From: Periweissella fabalis
GTDB lineage: Bacteria > Bacillota > Bacilli > Lactobacillales > Lactobacillaceae
Direction of reading: 5' to 3'
Assembly: GCF_012396505.1 (NCBI RefSeq)
Contig: NZ_JAAXPN010000001.1
Coordinates: forward strand, 186,001-250,000
DNA length: 64,000 nt
In this document: positions 28,865 through 36,798 of the stretch, one piece after another
Layout of the letters: each line of letters begins with the position of its first letter
How positions within the stretch are numbered: position 1 is the first letter of the stretch
Notes under the pieces: generated by a model
What the model saw: only the letters and a program-made list of their open reading frames with translations
Database searches by the model: none
What the model was told of the DNA's origin: nothing
Made by a program: the position numbers and the translations under genes

Positions 28865-31615
28865 GTGATTACAAAATTAGAAGCAGCAGCAATTGAACAC
28901 TTGATTTCAGCTATGAATAATGACAAGTTGATTATCTTTGTTGGGGCAGGTGTATCGATTGGCTCAGGGTTGCCTAGTTGGAATGATTTAATTGATCCAT
29001 TGCGAAAAGAACTTGATGTATCCGAAACTAATAATTTAAAAGTAGCTCAAATGTATTATGATACTTGGGGTAAGCATAAATACATGGAGAAAATAAATGG
29101 AATTTTATCAGAAGGAAAGGTGCCACAGCCCAATAAACTGCATGAGTTAATATTTAAGCCGCAGCATATAATTACGACTAATTATGATACCTTGCTGGAA
29201 GACATGATAAACCGTGGATTAAAAATGTACAGTGTCTTGAAGAAGGATGATGATATTCCATATGCTGATTCGACAAACTATTTAATAAAAATGCATGGTG
29301 ATTTGGCTGAGAATAACATTGTTTTAAAAGAAGATGATTATCTGGAATATGAAAATAATTTTCCGATGATGTCAACATTAATTAAGTCCTTGATTATGAA
29401 TAATACCTTGTTGTTTGTAGGTTATTCTTTAAATGATTCGACCTTTAATTCAATCTATCATCTGATTCAAAATACATTTGGCGAAAACGACAACCAAGCG
29501 TATTTTTACACCCCTGAAAAACTGGAAGATGCATATAAAATTTATTATTCAAAGAAGGGGCTTTTTGTTATTTCAACTGAAGAGGCGGACCTTGATAAAG
29601 GTAAGGCAACTGAAGAATTTTTAGAAAAAATTACCACGAAAAATAGGAATGAACCTAAAAACGCTCAAGATCTTTGGAATAATATTAAACACTTAAATTC
29701 GTTTGCGTATCTACAAGTTGATAATGTTGTAGAAGCATTGAATTTAAAGCAACGAGCATATTTAAGTAATGGTAATTACAAATGGGTGGCAACGAACGCG
29801 AATACGGATACAGATCAAACGGAAAGTGCAAAACTTAATTTTGATATTGATATTGATGAAAAAAATAATACTGCGTTGATAAATTTTTTGGATTCTAAGA
29901 CTATGTTTATCGAGTTTTTGAATTTAAAGTTTTCACATACGATAAAATACAACAGAAATAATTTTTTAAACGAAGCTTTTGAACTTTATGAATCAATGCA
30001 GTACACAGCTGCTAAAGATAAATTTGAAGAGTTAGCAAATATTGCTTTTGAACGTGGTGATTATATTAATGCGCTTATTGCGAGAAAGAATGTTGATACA
30101 ATTCATCTTAGTATATTTGATCAAATCAATAAAAAACCAGAAAAATCAGATGCTCTTAGCAATTCACTAATTAATAGAGAATTGAATGGAATAATCAATA
30201 GCATTATGCCATCTGCAAAGGGAGACAGTAATTCTGGTGTCCAATTTTTTAATACAGAAATTTATAAAAATAAGTTTGCATATAATACGTTAGCTGAACT
30301 GGATTATACTTGTGTTAGCATTGAAAATGAAATGGAGTTAATTAAACAGGGAGGATTTTCGATAAGTAATAATTTATTCAATGCAAAATTTAAGTTCTAT
30401 GATTTTGTGAACTTTATCCAATGCAACTGTATTTGTATTTACCAATACACGATTTTTCAAGATGTCGTAACAAAGTATTTTCATATTTTAGCGATGGCAT
30501 ACAAAATTAATCATGATCCAAGTGATAATCGAATATTTAAAGATGCAGCAACAGAAATGGCACAATTTGAATTAGTTGATTTAGAAAATATTGTGCCGTT
30601 TATTAAACCCAAGAACATCGACTTATATTTAGGAAAGTATGGAATAAAGAGTATTCAAGTATCTGATGAAGGTATTGATTATATCCTCGATCAAGCAATA
30701 TATTGGTCAGCTAAAATAACTCAAAGGTTGCAACCTGAAAGAAACATCTTAGAAAGATATGTTCAATTTTTAGCGCATATTAAGAAGATAGAAAAGCAAC
30801 ATACAAATAGGTTAGTAAAGTTATTTGAAGACTATACTTTGTTTAATACTAATCGTGATGAATTAAAGCCGCTTCTAAAAACAATTAGTAAGAATTTTGA
30901 CGTTTTGACAGATTTACAGAAGCATATGCTTAAAGCAGTCATTGAAAGGCAACTAGCAAAAATAGTTACGGGAAAATATGAATTTCATGATAGTAACTTC
31001 TACTTGTATGTAGAAATAATGAACCAGTATCAAGATAAAACTTTTGATTTTAGTGTTTTGAAAGACATTATCAACATTGATAATGTAACGGAATATGAAT
31101 CGTTTTTGATTTACTTTTTCAAATTCTTTGATACAGATTTAAAGCAAGTAATAATCGACATAATGAATCAATATGCTAAGTTAGCTGAAAAAGACATGGA
31201 TGCTGAATTTATAGGCAGTATGATTCTTGCAAAAATTTATCGCTTCGAAGATCAAAAAGAGTATGTACTCAATCAGTTGAGTGCAAAAGGTAACATGAAA
31301 GAAGACGGAATACATTATCCTGATAAACAAAAAAATGCTCTGGCATATATATTAGATTTAAAAAGGGATAATTACTTTTCAAGCGATGAAGTTACCGAAA
31401 AATTACAAGAAGAGAACGTGACTGGTAAATTGCCGGAACTTGATTGGGAAATATACCAAAAATGGAATTCAGAATTAATAAGTAATTTTGCAAGTATTTA
31501 TCCAATGAGTGAATTATTTCATTATTTTGGCACAAATGAAAAGAGCGAAGAAAGATTGAATAAATGGATTATTGATCAAGCAAGGATAGACAAGTTTAAG
31601 TTTAAGTTTAAGTAA
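28865..31615 (+). CDS. Large SIR2 protein, defence-associated sirtuin type
   Basis: A 916-residue protein. Residues 1-250 form a SIR2 domain with all expected motifs: IIFVGAGVSIGSGLPSW (about residue 24), HIITTNYDTLLED (about residue 101), LIKMHGDL (about residue 142) and LLFVGYSLNDSTF. The remaining 650 residues are helical, with no clear named domain, and probably act as sensor or scaffold, as in the long defence-associated sirtuins that deplete NAD on infection. It begins at GTG 28865 with GAGG at a good distance; the ATG at 28858 is out of frame. It is monocistronic, controlled by its own leader repeat and followed by a terminator. Confidence 0.82.
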   Translation: MITKLEAAAIEHLISAMNNDKLIIFVGAGVSIGSGLPSWNDLIDPLRKELDVSETNNLKVAQMYYDTWGKHKYMEKINGILSEGKVPQPNKLHELIFKPQHIITTNYDTLLEDMINRGLKMYSVLKKDDDIPYADSTNYLIKMHGDLAENNIVLKEDDYLEYENNFPMMSTLIKSLIMNNTLLFVGYSLNDSTFNSIYHLIQNTFGENDNQAYFYTPEKLEDAYKIYYSKKGLFVISTEEADLDKGKATEEFLEKITTKNRNEPKNAQDLWNNIKHLNSFAYLQVDNVVEALNLKQRAYLSNGNYKWVATNANTDTDQTESAKLNFDIDIDEKNNTALINFLDSKTMFIEFLNLKFSHTIKYNRNNFLNEAFELYESMQYTAAKDKFEELANIAFERGDYINALIARKNVDTIHLSIFDQINKKPEKSDALSNSLINRELNGIINSIMPSAKGDSNSGVQFFNTEIYKNKFAYNTLAELDYTCVSIENEMELIKQGGFSISNNLFNAKFKFYDFVNFIQCNCICIYQYTIFQDVVTKYFHILAMAYKINHDPSDNRIFKDAATEMAQFELVDLENIVPFIKPKNIDLYLGKYGIKSIQVSDEGIDYILDQAIYWSAKITQRLQPERNILERYVQFLAHIKKIEKQHTNRLVKLFEDYTLFNTNRDELKPLLKTISKNFDVLTDLQKHMLKAVIERQLAKIVTGKYEFHDSNFYLYVEIMNQYQDKTFDFSVLKDIINIDNVTEYESFLIYFFKFFDTDLKQVIIDIMNQYAKLAEKDMDAEFIGSMILAKIYRFEDQKEYVLNQLSAKGNMKEDGIHYPDKQKNALAYILDLKRDNYFSSDEVTEKLQEENVTGKLPELDWEIYQKWNSELISNFASIYPMSELFHYFGTNEKSEERLNKWIIDQARIDKFKFKFK

Positions 31616-31633
31616 TGTGCGCATCCAACCCAC

Positions 31634-31665
31634 AAAAGGCAGCCTCCCCACGGAAGCTGCCTTTT
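31634..31665 (-). terminator. gap-type terminator, copy 1
   Basis: AAAAGGCAGC and GCTGCCTTTT pair around a short loop. The same hairpin occurs at 32400-32431 and 33625-33656. On the minus strand it follows the GAPDH stop at 31685, so it is the terminator of the decayed gap gene, though it also ends the SIR2 transcript. Confidence 0.8.
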
Positions 31666-31684
31666 CACTTACCACCAAATCACA

Positions 31685-32025
31685 TCACAACTGCGCAAAA
31701 TACGCTAATGTTCGGACCCTCTGGCTGACGAACGAGTTTTCGTTGTCATACTAGGCGACGACATTGACGAGCGTTTGGTTGTTTGGGAGGGTGGTAGTTT
31801 TAGTTTGGGTGGCATCAAACAACGAACCATACGGCATGCCGATGACATCACTTGAGACGATCATGTCAGTGTTGTAGCCCAATGCCACCGATTGAGCTGC
31901 CTGCATGGCGGCATTGATTTGGTCAGTGGAAACAACGCCCATCGAGGTTACCTGCTAAGGCCGGGATGACGACCTTTTGGGCACCGGTAGTGATGCGTGC
32001 TATATTTTCGTTATCATGGATTTGG
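31685..32025 (-). pseudogene. Decayed GAPDH (gap) fragment 1
   Basis: Minus-strand reading gives IHDNENIARITTGAQKVVI joined directly to PALAGNLDG. After a frame change it continues with [34 protein letters not shown] and [21 protein letters not shown], and ends RVRTLAYFAQL with a stop at 31685. These are the N-terminal NAD-domain segment, then the C-terminal catalytic-domain end, of glyceraldehyde-3-phosphate dehydrogenase. The middle of the enzyme, including the catalytic Cys, is deleted at a VVI/VIP junction. Not functional. Confidence 0.85.
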
Positions 32026-32060
32026 CCCTAGAAATAAAGTAGGCCGGATATTTAGTATAT
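32001..32060 (+). repeat. Repeat R, copy 1
   Basis: A segment of about 60 bases (core TTTCGTTATCATGGATTT, then CCTAGAAATAAAG, then CCGGATATTTAGTATA) recurs at 32716, 33390, 34914 and 35592, and its right part also at 36328-36372 on the other strand. Its left part is the upstream end of the gap fragments. Its right part encodes LEIK-GYLV in the plus direction. Confidence 0.8.
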
Positions 32061-32183
32061 AAACATAAGATTGGTTCCAGAGTTGAGTATACTTACTCTC
32101 AACAACTTATTGATTTTATATTTTCAGAAATTAAAAAAAGACCGAATTTATTTGTTAATGAGGTTTTAAATGCAAAAAAATAA
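32043..32183 (+). pseudogene. 3' tail of an unknown gene behind R1
   Basis: After an in-frame TAG at 32040-32042 the plus strand is open for 46 codons: AGYLVYKHKIGSRVEYTYSQ, then a Lys/Phe-rich end LNAKK. It has no start and no ribosome site. It looks like the end of a gene whose body was replaced by the R-gap segment. 32184-32399 holds no gene that I can support. Confidence 0.5.
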
Positions 32184-32399
32184 GACAACCCCAGGAGCAA
32201 AGGAATTCTCAGTAGAAATATCTACCTACCCCAATTCAGGGACCCGGCTTTATCCGTCTCAAGTTATCTGTAAAGTAATTATCAAGCAAATTTGATTATT
32301 TGTCAATTGATATTGATAAAGGCATGGCAAAGATAATATGTAACCTTATTCATTAAGAATAGCTCTATATGCAAGTCTTAGTGTCCCTAATAGTATCAC

Positions 32400-32431
32400 A
32401 AAAGGCAGCCTCCCCACGGAAGCTGCCTTTT
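32400..32431 (-). terminator. gap-type terminator, copy 2
   Basis: The same hairpin as 31634-31665, including the CCTCCCCACGG loop, placed 20 bases beyond the stop of gap fragment 2. Confidence 0.8.
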
Positions 32432-32450
32432 CACTTCCCCCAAAATCACA

Positions 32451-32738
32451 TCACAACTGCGCAAAATACTCCAATGTTCGGACCATCTGGCTGACGAACG
32501 AATTTTCGTTGTCATACCAGGCGACGACATTGACGAGCGTTTGGTTGTTTGGGAGGGTGGTAGTTTTAGTTTGGGTGACATCACAATAACGAACCATACG
32601 ACATGCCGATGACATCACTTGAGACGATTATGGCGGTGTTGTAGCCCAATGCCACCGATTGAGCTGCCCACGGGTGCCGGGATGACGACATTTTGGGCAC
32701 CGGTAGTGATGCGTGCTATACTTTCGTTATCATAGATT
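32451..32738 (-). pseudogene. Decayed GAPDH (gap) fragment 2
   Basis: The same C-terminal GAPDH coding remnant as fragment 1 (ending AYFAQL-like, stop at 32451; [16 protein letters not shown] segment; IGMSYGS-like segment), but with different small deletions and the internal junction GAQNVVIPAPVGS. It shares the R end. It is a paralogous copy, not an exact duplicate, so the two have diverged or decayed separately. Confidence 0.8.
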
Positions 32739-32776
32739 TGGCCCTAGAAATAAAGCGGTCCGGATACTTAGTATAG
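32716..32776 (+). repeat. Repeat R, copy 2
   Basis: Matches R1 with a few substitutions (CGGTCCGGATACTTAGTATAGGAGC). It is followed by a short open tail (EQYITELITPPTKKLIP...) that ends in TAA near 32850. Confidence 0.75.
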
Positions 32777-32833
32777 GAGCAATACATAACGGAATTAATA
32801 ACCCCACCAACTAAAAAACTCATTCCATGTTAT

Positions 32834-33037
32834 TTAATCCCTTTTTAACAATAAATAACAAATTCCTTGAATAATAAGTAAGACTACCAAAACTACTCCC
32901 AATACTCCAATAGAAATTAACTTGTTTTCTAAAGTATTTACTGCCCCTGTACCGTCTATTTTTCTAAACCATAAAAAGATTGATCCTAAAATAAAACAGA
33001 TAATTTCTAAACCGCTAATTATTTTCCAAACTTTCAT
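32834..33037 (-). CDS. Small membrane protein, 67 residues
   Basis: Starts MKVWKIISGLEIICFILGSIFLWF. There are two membrane helices (about residues 4-23 and 38-62) separated by a short charged loop, and a KRD tail. The internal ATG at 33037 has a good GAGGA ribosome site on the minus strand, so it is preferred over a longer start at 33076. No family recognised. It sits between two R repeats and is a possible cargo gene of this array. Confidence 0.6.
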   Translation of the reverse strand: MKVWKIISGLEIICFILGSIFLWFRKIDGTGAVNTLENKLISIGVLGVVLVVLLIIQGICYLLLKRD

Positions 33038-33182
33038 AATATTCCTCTTTCTGTTATTTCGTCCTTTAGCCGACATAATCGCAGTTAAAAGTAATTGTGT
33101 TGCAAAGTTCTCTCTAATTCACCTAAATTATAAGGTAAATTAGATAAAAAAGATAGCTATAATTTATAGAACGAAACTGTCT

Positions 33183-33377
33183 TCATGGCATTAAATTCAG
33201 TCTGCGTAACGGGTTGTCCATTGGTGTCAGTGCAGACAACTTGCGTTTTTTTACCCAGCCAGTTACTGTTTGAACGGCAAGATGGTATTCATTAGCTAAC
33301 GAATTGGCTGAGCGGCCCTCGTTGTACAAGGCGACGATTGAGGCTTTAAATTCAGTTGTGTATTTTTTAGTTGGCAT
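33183..33377 (-). pseudogene. IS3-family OrfA fragment
   Basis: MPTKKYTTEFKASIVALYNEGRSANSLANEYHLAVQTVTGWVKK is the helix-turn-helix start of IS3-type transposase OrfA. Only about 45 residues match; the frame then ends in unrelated sequence, and OrfB and the IS ends are missing. The GGAGT ribosome site of this fragment lies next to repeat R3, so an IS insertion or recombination event probably contributed to the array. Confidence 0.72.
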
Positions 33378-33389
33378 AATTAAAAACTC

Positions 33390-33454
33390 CTATACTTTCG
33401 TTATCATGGATTTGGCCCTAGAAATAAAGTAGGCCGGATATTTAGTATAGGAGT
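33390..33454 (+). repeat. Repeat R, copy 3
   Basis: The best-preserved copy together with R1; the two match over CTATA-TTTCGTTATCATGG through GTAGGCCGGATATTTAGTATA. It is not attached to a gap C-terminal piece here; it abuts the IS3 fragment instead. Confidence 0.8.
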
Positions 33455-33601
33455 AGATACCAGGATTATAAAAAGGATGGGGATACTGTTAAAAGGCATG
33501 CAGTTGTACATGGAAAAGTTAATCCTGAAAATTGGAATGTGAACTCATTTTATGAAGTACTATGCGCTATCATAAGTATTAGTATTGTGTTTGATTTGTA
33601 G
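33455..33601 (+). pseudogene. 3' tail of a HEPN-like gene behind R3
   Basis: Forty-eight open codons without a start: RYQDYKKDGDTVKRHAVVHG, then NPENWNVNSFYEVLCAIISI. The RHAVVHG motif is typical of the C-terminal end of HEPN-like or Abi-type proteins (NRHAVLHG). The body of the gene is missing and R3 stands in its place. Confidence 0.55.
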
Positions 33602-33624
33602 GTGATAGTCCTTAATACCCACAT

Positions 33625-33656
33625 AAAAGGCAGCCTCCCAATGGAAGCTGCCTTTT
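33625..33656 (-). terminator. gap-type terminator, copy 3
   Basis: AAAAGGCAGCCTCCCAATGGAAGCTGCCTTTT, differing from copies 1 and 2 only in the loop. Confidence 0.8.
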
Positions 33657-33722
33657 CGTTACCATCTGGCTGACGATATTGACGAGGGTTTGGTTGTTTT
33701 GGGTGGAGGTAGTTTTAGTTTG
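33657..33722 (-). pseudogene. Decayed GAPDH (gap) fragment 3, joined to leader P
   Basis: About 60 bases match fragments 1 and 2 (ACCATCTGGCTGACGA, TTGACGAGGGTTTGGTTGTTT, GGTAGTTTTAGTTTG). At GTTTTAGTTTG (33712-33722) the sequence switches from gap debris to leader repeat P. Both parent sequences contain this 11-base string. Confidence 0.75.
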
Positions 33723-33800
33723 CCTTGCATTTAATAAAACTAAAGCTTTTTAATATATTCTTTATGGTGTATCTTATTAATTAATAAACTAAAAACAATG
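33712..33800 (+). repeat. Leader repeat P, copy 3 (before the Abi_C-like gene)
   Basis: Matches P1 and P2 from GTTTTAGTTTG through AATAAAACTAAAGCTTTTTAAT and GGTGTATCTTATTAA, ending in AATAAACTAAAAA. The first dyad is kept, the second is degraded, and the terminator hairpin part is replaced by gap debris. Confidence 0.7.
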
Positions 33801-33817
33801 GAACTAGGATCAGAATT

Positions 33818-34603
33818 ATGGATATCTCACCTAAATATAGAATAGATTTAATTTCTAAGTTAGAAATCGCATTAATGAACAAATATGATTTAGAGTATTG
33901 TGAATACTATATAAGAGCGTATCAAGAAGAAATTGATTCGTTTGGAAATGTTGATTTTGATATTGCATACTCAAAAGAAAAGGGACACGGATTTGATATA
34001 GATATAAGAGAGACATTAAAAAATATTGGCCTGGCTTCACCTGAAAAATTAGTTAAAATAGCGATTGATATGGGCATTGAAACACCAGATTTTATTCCAT
34101 CAATTCCGATGTTCAAGAATAAGTTAAAAGCTGACTATAAAAATGCTGCAACTAGTTTTGAAAAGGCATTTAAACATGTTCAAAAAGATCCAGGTGAAGC
34201 GATTGGACATGCTAATTCGGTGTTAGAAAGTATCATGAAGGAAATTTTGAAGAAGACACCTGACTATGAAAAAGATGCATCAAGAGGAACGAGAAAACCC
34301 TTGCTGAAGGACACACTAAACACCTTTAGTATGAATGGCACAGAAAATACTATTCCCCAATCAATCAGAGACATTGCTAATGCGCTTGAGAATATCACTA
34401 GAGGAATTGAAACTACACGGAGTGATCTTACATTAATTCATGGACAGGATTCAGATAAGCCACTTATTAAAGATCCAACCTATGCATATTTTATTGTGAA
34501 TGCATGTGCTACAGTAGGTCTTTTTTTGATTAACATGTATGAAGATAAGCAGTCGAAAAATACTAATCAAGCTGAAATAACTGATGATGATTTACCATTT
34601 TAA
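33818..34603 (+). CDS. Abi_C-like abortive infection protein
   Basis: A 261-residue protein. The C-terminal half fits the abortive-infection C-terminal domain: YKNAATSFEKAFKHVQKDPGEAIGHANSVLESIMKEIL (about residues 106-145), IPQSIRDIANALENI, and RSDLTLIHGQD (about residues 206-216), an R-x6-H HEPN-like motif, followed by a helix AYFIVNACATVGLFLINMY. The N-terminus has no known domain. ATG 33818 is preceded by a weak GGATCAG. The gene is monocistronic behind leader P and is followed by gap debris. Confidence 0.75.
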   Translation: MDISPKYRIDLISKLEIALMNKYDLEYCEYYIRAYQEEIDSFGNVDFDIAYSKEKGHGFDIDIRETLKNIGLASPEKLVKIAIDMGIETPDFIPSIPMFKNKLKADYKNAATSFEKAFKHVQKDPGEAIGHANSVLESIMKEILKKTPDYEKDASRGTRKPLLKDTLNTFSMNGTENTIPQSIRDIANALENITRGIETTRSDLTLIHGQDSDKPLIKDPTYAYFIVNACATVGLFLINMYEDKQSKNTNQAEITDDDLPF

Positions 34604-34682
34604 ATAAGCTGAAAGGTATAGGAACTATTGAACTATATGAGTGAATACTATACGGCCCCATCACACTACAGACTACAGGTCT

Positions 34683-34935
34683 CCAATATACGCCAATGCT
34701 CATACCAGGCGACGACATTGACGAGGGTTTGGCTGTTTGGGAGGGTGGTAGTTTTAGTTTGGGTGGCGTCAAACAACGAACCATACGGCATGCCGATGAC
34801 ATCACTTGAGACGATCATGTCGGTATTGTAGCCCATTGCCAGTGGTAACAACTCCCTCGAGTTTACCAGCTAAGGCCGGGATGACGACCTTTTGGGCACC
34901 GGTAATGATGCGTGCTATACTTTCGTTATCATGGA
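34683..34935 (-). pseudogene. Decayed GAPDH (gap) fragment 4
   Basis: The minus strand gives the GAPDH C-terminal pieces [21 protein letters not shown] and [25 protein letters not shown], with the [16 protein letters not shown] junction as in fragment 1. The terminator and final residues are missing on the left and R4 follows on the right. Confidence 0.82.
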
Positions 34936-34978
34936 TTTGGTTCTAGAAATAAAGCGGTCCGGATATTTAGTATAGGGG
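34914..34978 (+). repeat. Repeat R, copy 4
   Basis: Matches R1 and R3 with GGTTCTAGAAATAAAGCGGTCCGG in the centre. It ends TTTAGTATAGGGG. Confidence 0.75.
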
Positions 34979-34984
34979 GCAAGT

Positions 34985-35110
34985 AATGGTACAATATCAA
35001 GATATAGTGTCGTAAAAGCAATTGATATTGGTGGTACATCGCCACGTGACTCCATTGCGAAAAGACGAAATAAAGTAGCTAGTCGGTATGACGGCTATGC
35101 TTTCGCCTAG
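34985..35110 (+). pseudogene. 3' tail of an unknown gene behind R4
   Basis: An open frame without a start: NGTISRYSVVKAIDIGGTSP, then RDSIAKRRNKVASRYDGYAFA and TAG at 35108-35110. It is Arg- and Ser-rich with no recognised family. The next gene's AGGAG site overlaps its stop, which suggests that the two were once one operon. Confidence 0.5.
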
Positions 35111-35118
35111 GAGAAATT

Positions 35119-35400
35119 ATGAGTAAAAAAAACAATGAGAAAAGGTTACGAATAAATAGTATATATACAACAGTTATTTGCTTAGGACCACCAATTTGGA
35201 CGTTGATCGGACTATTTACTACAATTTCTGAAAAAGAAAGGATAGTTAGTACTATTGCTACGATTCCGTGTTTACTTTTTCTAGGTTTTATTTTGGGGAT
35301 TGATCATAGAGATAAAGATGTTTTTGAACTGGCACAGGAAGTTGATGAGCTCGAAAGCCAACTGAGAGAACTAGAAAATAAAGCAAAAAAAGATAATTAA
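35119..35400 (+). CDS. Two-helix membrane protein with coiled-coil tail
   Basis: A 93-residue protein: a basic N-terminus, membrane helices at about residues 14-33 and 43-60, then an acidic coiled coil ELAQEVDELESQLRELENKAKK. It has an AGGAG ribosome site and its own strong terminator. No family is recognised; the architecture resembles small membrane-tethered accessory or immunity proteins, but I assign no function. Confidence 0.65.
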   Translation: MSKKNNEKRLRINSIYTTVICLGPPIWTLIGLFTTISEKERIVSTIATIPCLLFLGFILGIDHRDKDVFELAQEVDELESQLRELENKAKKDN

Positions 35401-35404
35401 AATA

Positions 35405-35452
35405 ATACCCCGATACTAAATGAAACAGTCATGATATTTAGTATCGGGGTAT
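35405..35452 (+). terminator. Strong intrinsic terminator
   Basis: ATACCCCGATACTAAAT pairs perfectly with ATTTAGTATCGGGGTAT, followed by TTTC and a T-rich stretch. Confidence 0.85.
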
Positions 35453-35459
35453 TTCTATT

Positions 35460-35620
35460 TAGTTGTCGTAAACCTTTGATAAAATCGGTACGAGGTCATT
35501 TAGGACTTGGGCGACCGGCGCTAGCCAATTGGTCGTGCATGCCGCAGCTGAGATGACGCCCTTTTTGGCACCGGCAGTGATGGGTGCAATACTTTCGTTA
35601 TCGTGGATTTGATTCTAGAA
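35460..35620 (-). pseudogene. Decayed GAPDH (gap) fragment 5, with active-site motif
   Basis: Minus strand: NQIHDNESIAPITAGAKKGV, then ISAAACTTNWLAPVAQVLNDL and a stop. This holds the catalytic Cys motif CTTN of GAPDH and its helix LAPVAxVLND, but about 40 residues between VVIS and SCTTN are deleted. It retains a different part of the gene from fragments 1, 2 and 4, so the ancestor was a full gap gene. Confidence 0.85.
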
Positions 35621-35652
35621 ATAAAGTAGTCCGGATATTTAGCATAGGAGCA
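35592..35652 (+). repeat. Repeat R, copy 5
   Basis: Matches the other R copies (TACTTTCGTTATCGTGGATTT, CTAGAAATAAAGTAGTCCGGATATTTAGCATAGGAGC). The left half is the reading end of gap fragment 5. Confidence 0.75.
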
Positions 35653-35727
35653 GATGGCTTTGGGTACCAAAAAAGCGGTTACTAAATACTACTTAATAAC
35701 TGCTTGATATGGTTAATTATTTAAATT

Positions 35728-35874
35728 TTATTTCTGGTTCACTACACCATTTTCATCGGGCTTTTCGTCCATTTGTTCTAGGTATTCCGCATATTCAATT
35801 TTTGCCCAATCAGGTGCGTCATCAGCGATACCATCTTTTGTCCAATATTCAATTCCTTTAGGCACAATCATCAT
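35728..35874 (-). CDS. Small acidic protein, 48 residues
   Basis: MMIVPKGIEYWTKDGIADDAPDWAKIEYAEYLEQMDEK..., acidic and aromatic-rich, with an AGGAG ribosome site on the minus strand. It is the last gene of a three-gene minus-strand set. No family known. A role as an immunity or accessory protein to its neighbours is only a guess. Confidence 0.6.
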   Translation of the reverse strand: MMIVPKGIEYWTKDGIADDAPDWAKIEYAEYLEQMDEKPDENGVVNQK

Positions 35875-35898
35875 TTTATCAACTCCTGAACATGGTTA

Positions 35899-36108
35899 TT
35901 AGTAGAGATATGTTTCTTCTTCTGGTGTATCACGTCTAAATGGTTCTTCATCAGACTTATCAACTATATCCATCCATTTTTGAACATCAAACTCAGTTAT
36001 TAAACCAAATTGAATATTACTTGGTAAATCAATACCAAATTTTTCTAAATATTTGTTGTTTAATTCGTGAAAAAGTTCAGCAGCTTTATCAGTCTCAAAG
36101 CAAATCAT
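35899..36108 (-). CDS. Small protein, 69 residues
   Basis: MICFETDKAAELFHELNNKY..., an acidic protein with no membrane segment and no recognised motif. Its ATG lies inside the end of the previous gene (14-base overlap), with GGAGG inside that gene, so translation is coupled. Seems intact. Confidence 0.6.
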   Translation of the reverse strand: MICFETDKAAELFHELNNKYLEKFGIDLPSNIQFGLITEFDVQKWMDIVDKSDEEPFRRDTPEEETYLY

Positions 36109-36382
36109 TCAAGGCATCCTCCAAAATATTATCTATTTGCTTAAAGCTTTTCTGCAAATAACTCGCTACCCATGTCATCTTTACGTTGTTTCTAATATGT
36201 TGCTTTATGTCCAAGCTTAAACCATAAGCACTAGTTATATCAGATATTGCCCTAAAGGCCTTTAAACCACTATTAGGTTCCTTGCTTTCAATAGCATTAT
36301 ACATGATATTGAGCTTATTTTGCGCCCATACTAAATATCCGGACTGCTTTATTTCAAGAGCAAAAGCCGATGTATAACACAT
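36095..36382 (-). CDS. Unknown 95-residue protein, maybe N-terminally truncated
   Basis: The protein starts MCYTSAFALEIKQSGYLVWAQN and continues with a helical, basic region ending FKQIDNILEDALNDLL. The ATG has no good ribosome site, so the 5' part may be lost. Codons for LEIKQSGYLVW match the right half of repeat R, here on the minus strand, which links this gene to the R repeats. It could be a C-terminal toxin-like module followed by small partner genes, but no catalytic motif is recognised. Confidence 0.5.
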   Translation of the reverse strand: MCYTSAFALEIKQSGYLVWAQNKLNIMYNAIESKEPNSGLKAFRAISDITSAYGLSLDIKQHIRNNVKMTWVASYLQKSFKQIDNILEDALNDLL

Positions 36383-36718
36383 TGCCTAAAAAGTAAATTT
36401 AAAAATAGCGCAACTTCAGCAATGGAGAGCTAGAGTAACGACTGGAAATCAAAGACTGATGAGGGGGATATCATGGAAACAATAGGCCATTTCACGCCCC
36501 ACAAAGCCAAATAAGGGCAAAAAAATAATCGCCTTAGCTTTGCAGAGCTAGCGATTATCTAAACGATTTAGTTGATGCTTACGAATCGATTAATTATCAA
36601 GGACTCGATGTTACAGCATCGGGTTCTTGGTAATTAACTGACCCACGTATTGTAACATGCCATAACTCTTTTCTGGTAGTAATTTGTTGCTAGGAGTCTG
36701 ATATAGTCGCAAAACAAC
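36383..36718 (+). other. Non-coding region with two hairpins
   Basis: No gene is supported. ATAATCGC...GCGATTAT (36525-36558) is a clean hairpin. TAATTATCAAGGACTCGATG and its near complement lie at about 36589-36643, a long imperfect inverted repeat that could be an IS-end or MITE remnant. Confidence 0.5.
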
Positions 36719-36756
36719 AATAACCGCCTTGAAGAAAATTCTTCAAGACGGTTATT
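36719..36756 (-). terminator. Terminator of dld
   Basis: AATAACCGCCTTGAAGAA pairs with TTCTTCAAGACGGTTATT, placed beyond the 3' end of the minus-strand dld gene. Confidence 0.8.
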
Positions 36757-36798
36757 TAGTGTAGTCCTCATTAGCTCCTGATTGCTCTCACGCTCTCA

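Noticed and set aside
34628..34831. Plus-strand frame opposite gap fragment 4
   Set aside because: It is the antisense of recognisable GAPDH codons; similar antisense frames exist for the other fragments.
31700..35660. Repeated segments as a CRISPR array or integron attC array
   Set aside because: Copies are hundreds of bases apart, unequal, and are readable as GAPDH debris plus one shared end; there are no equal spacers, no cas genes and no integrase.
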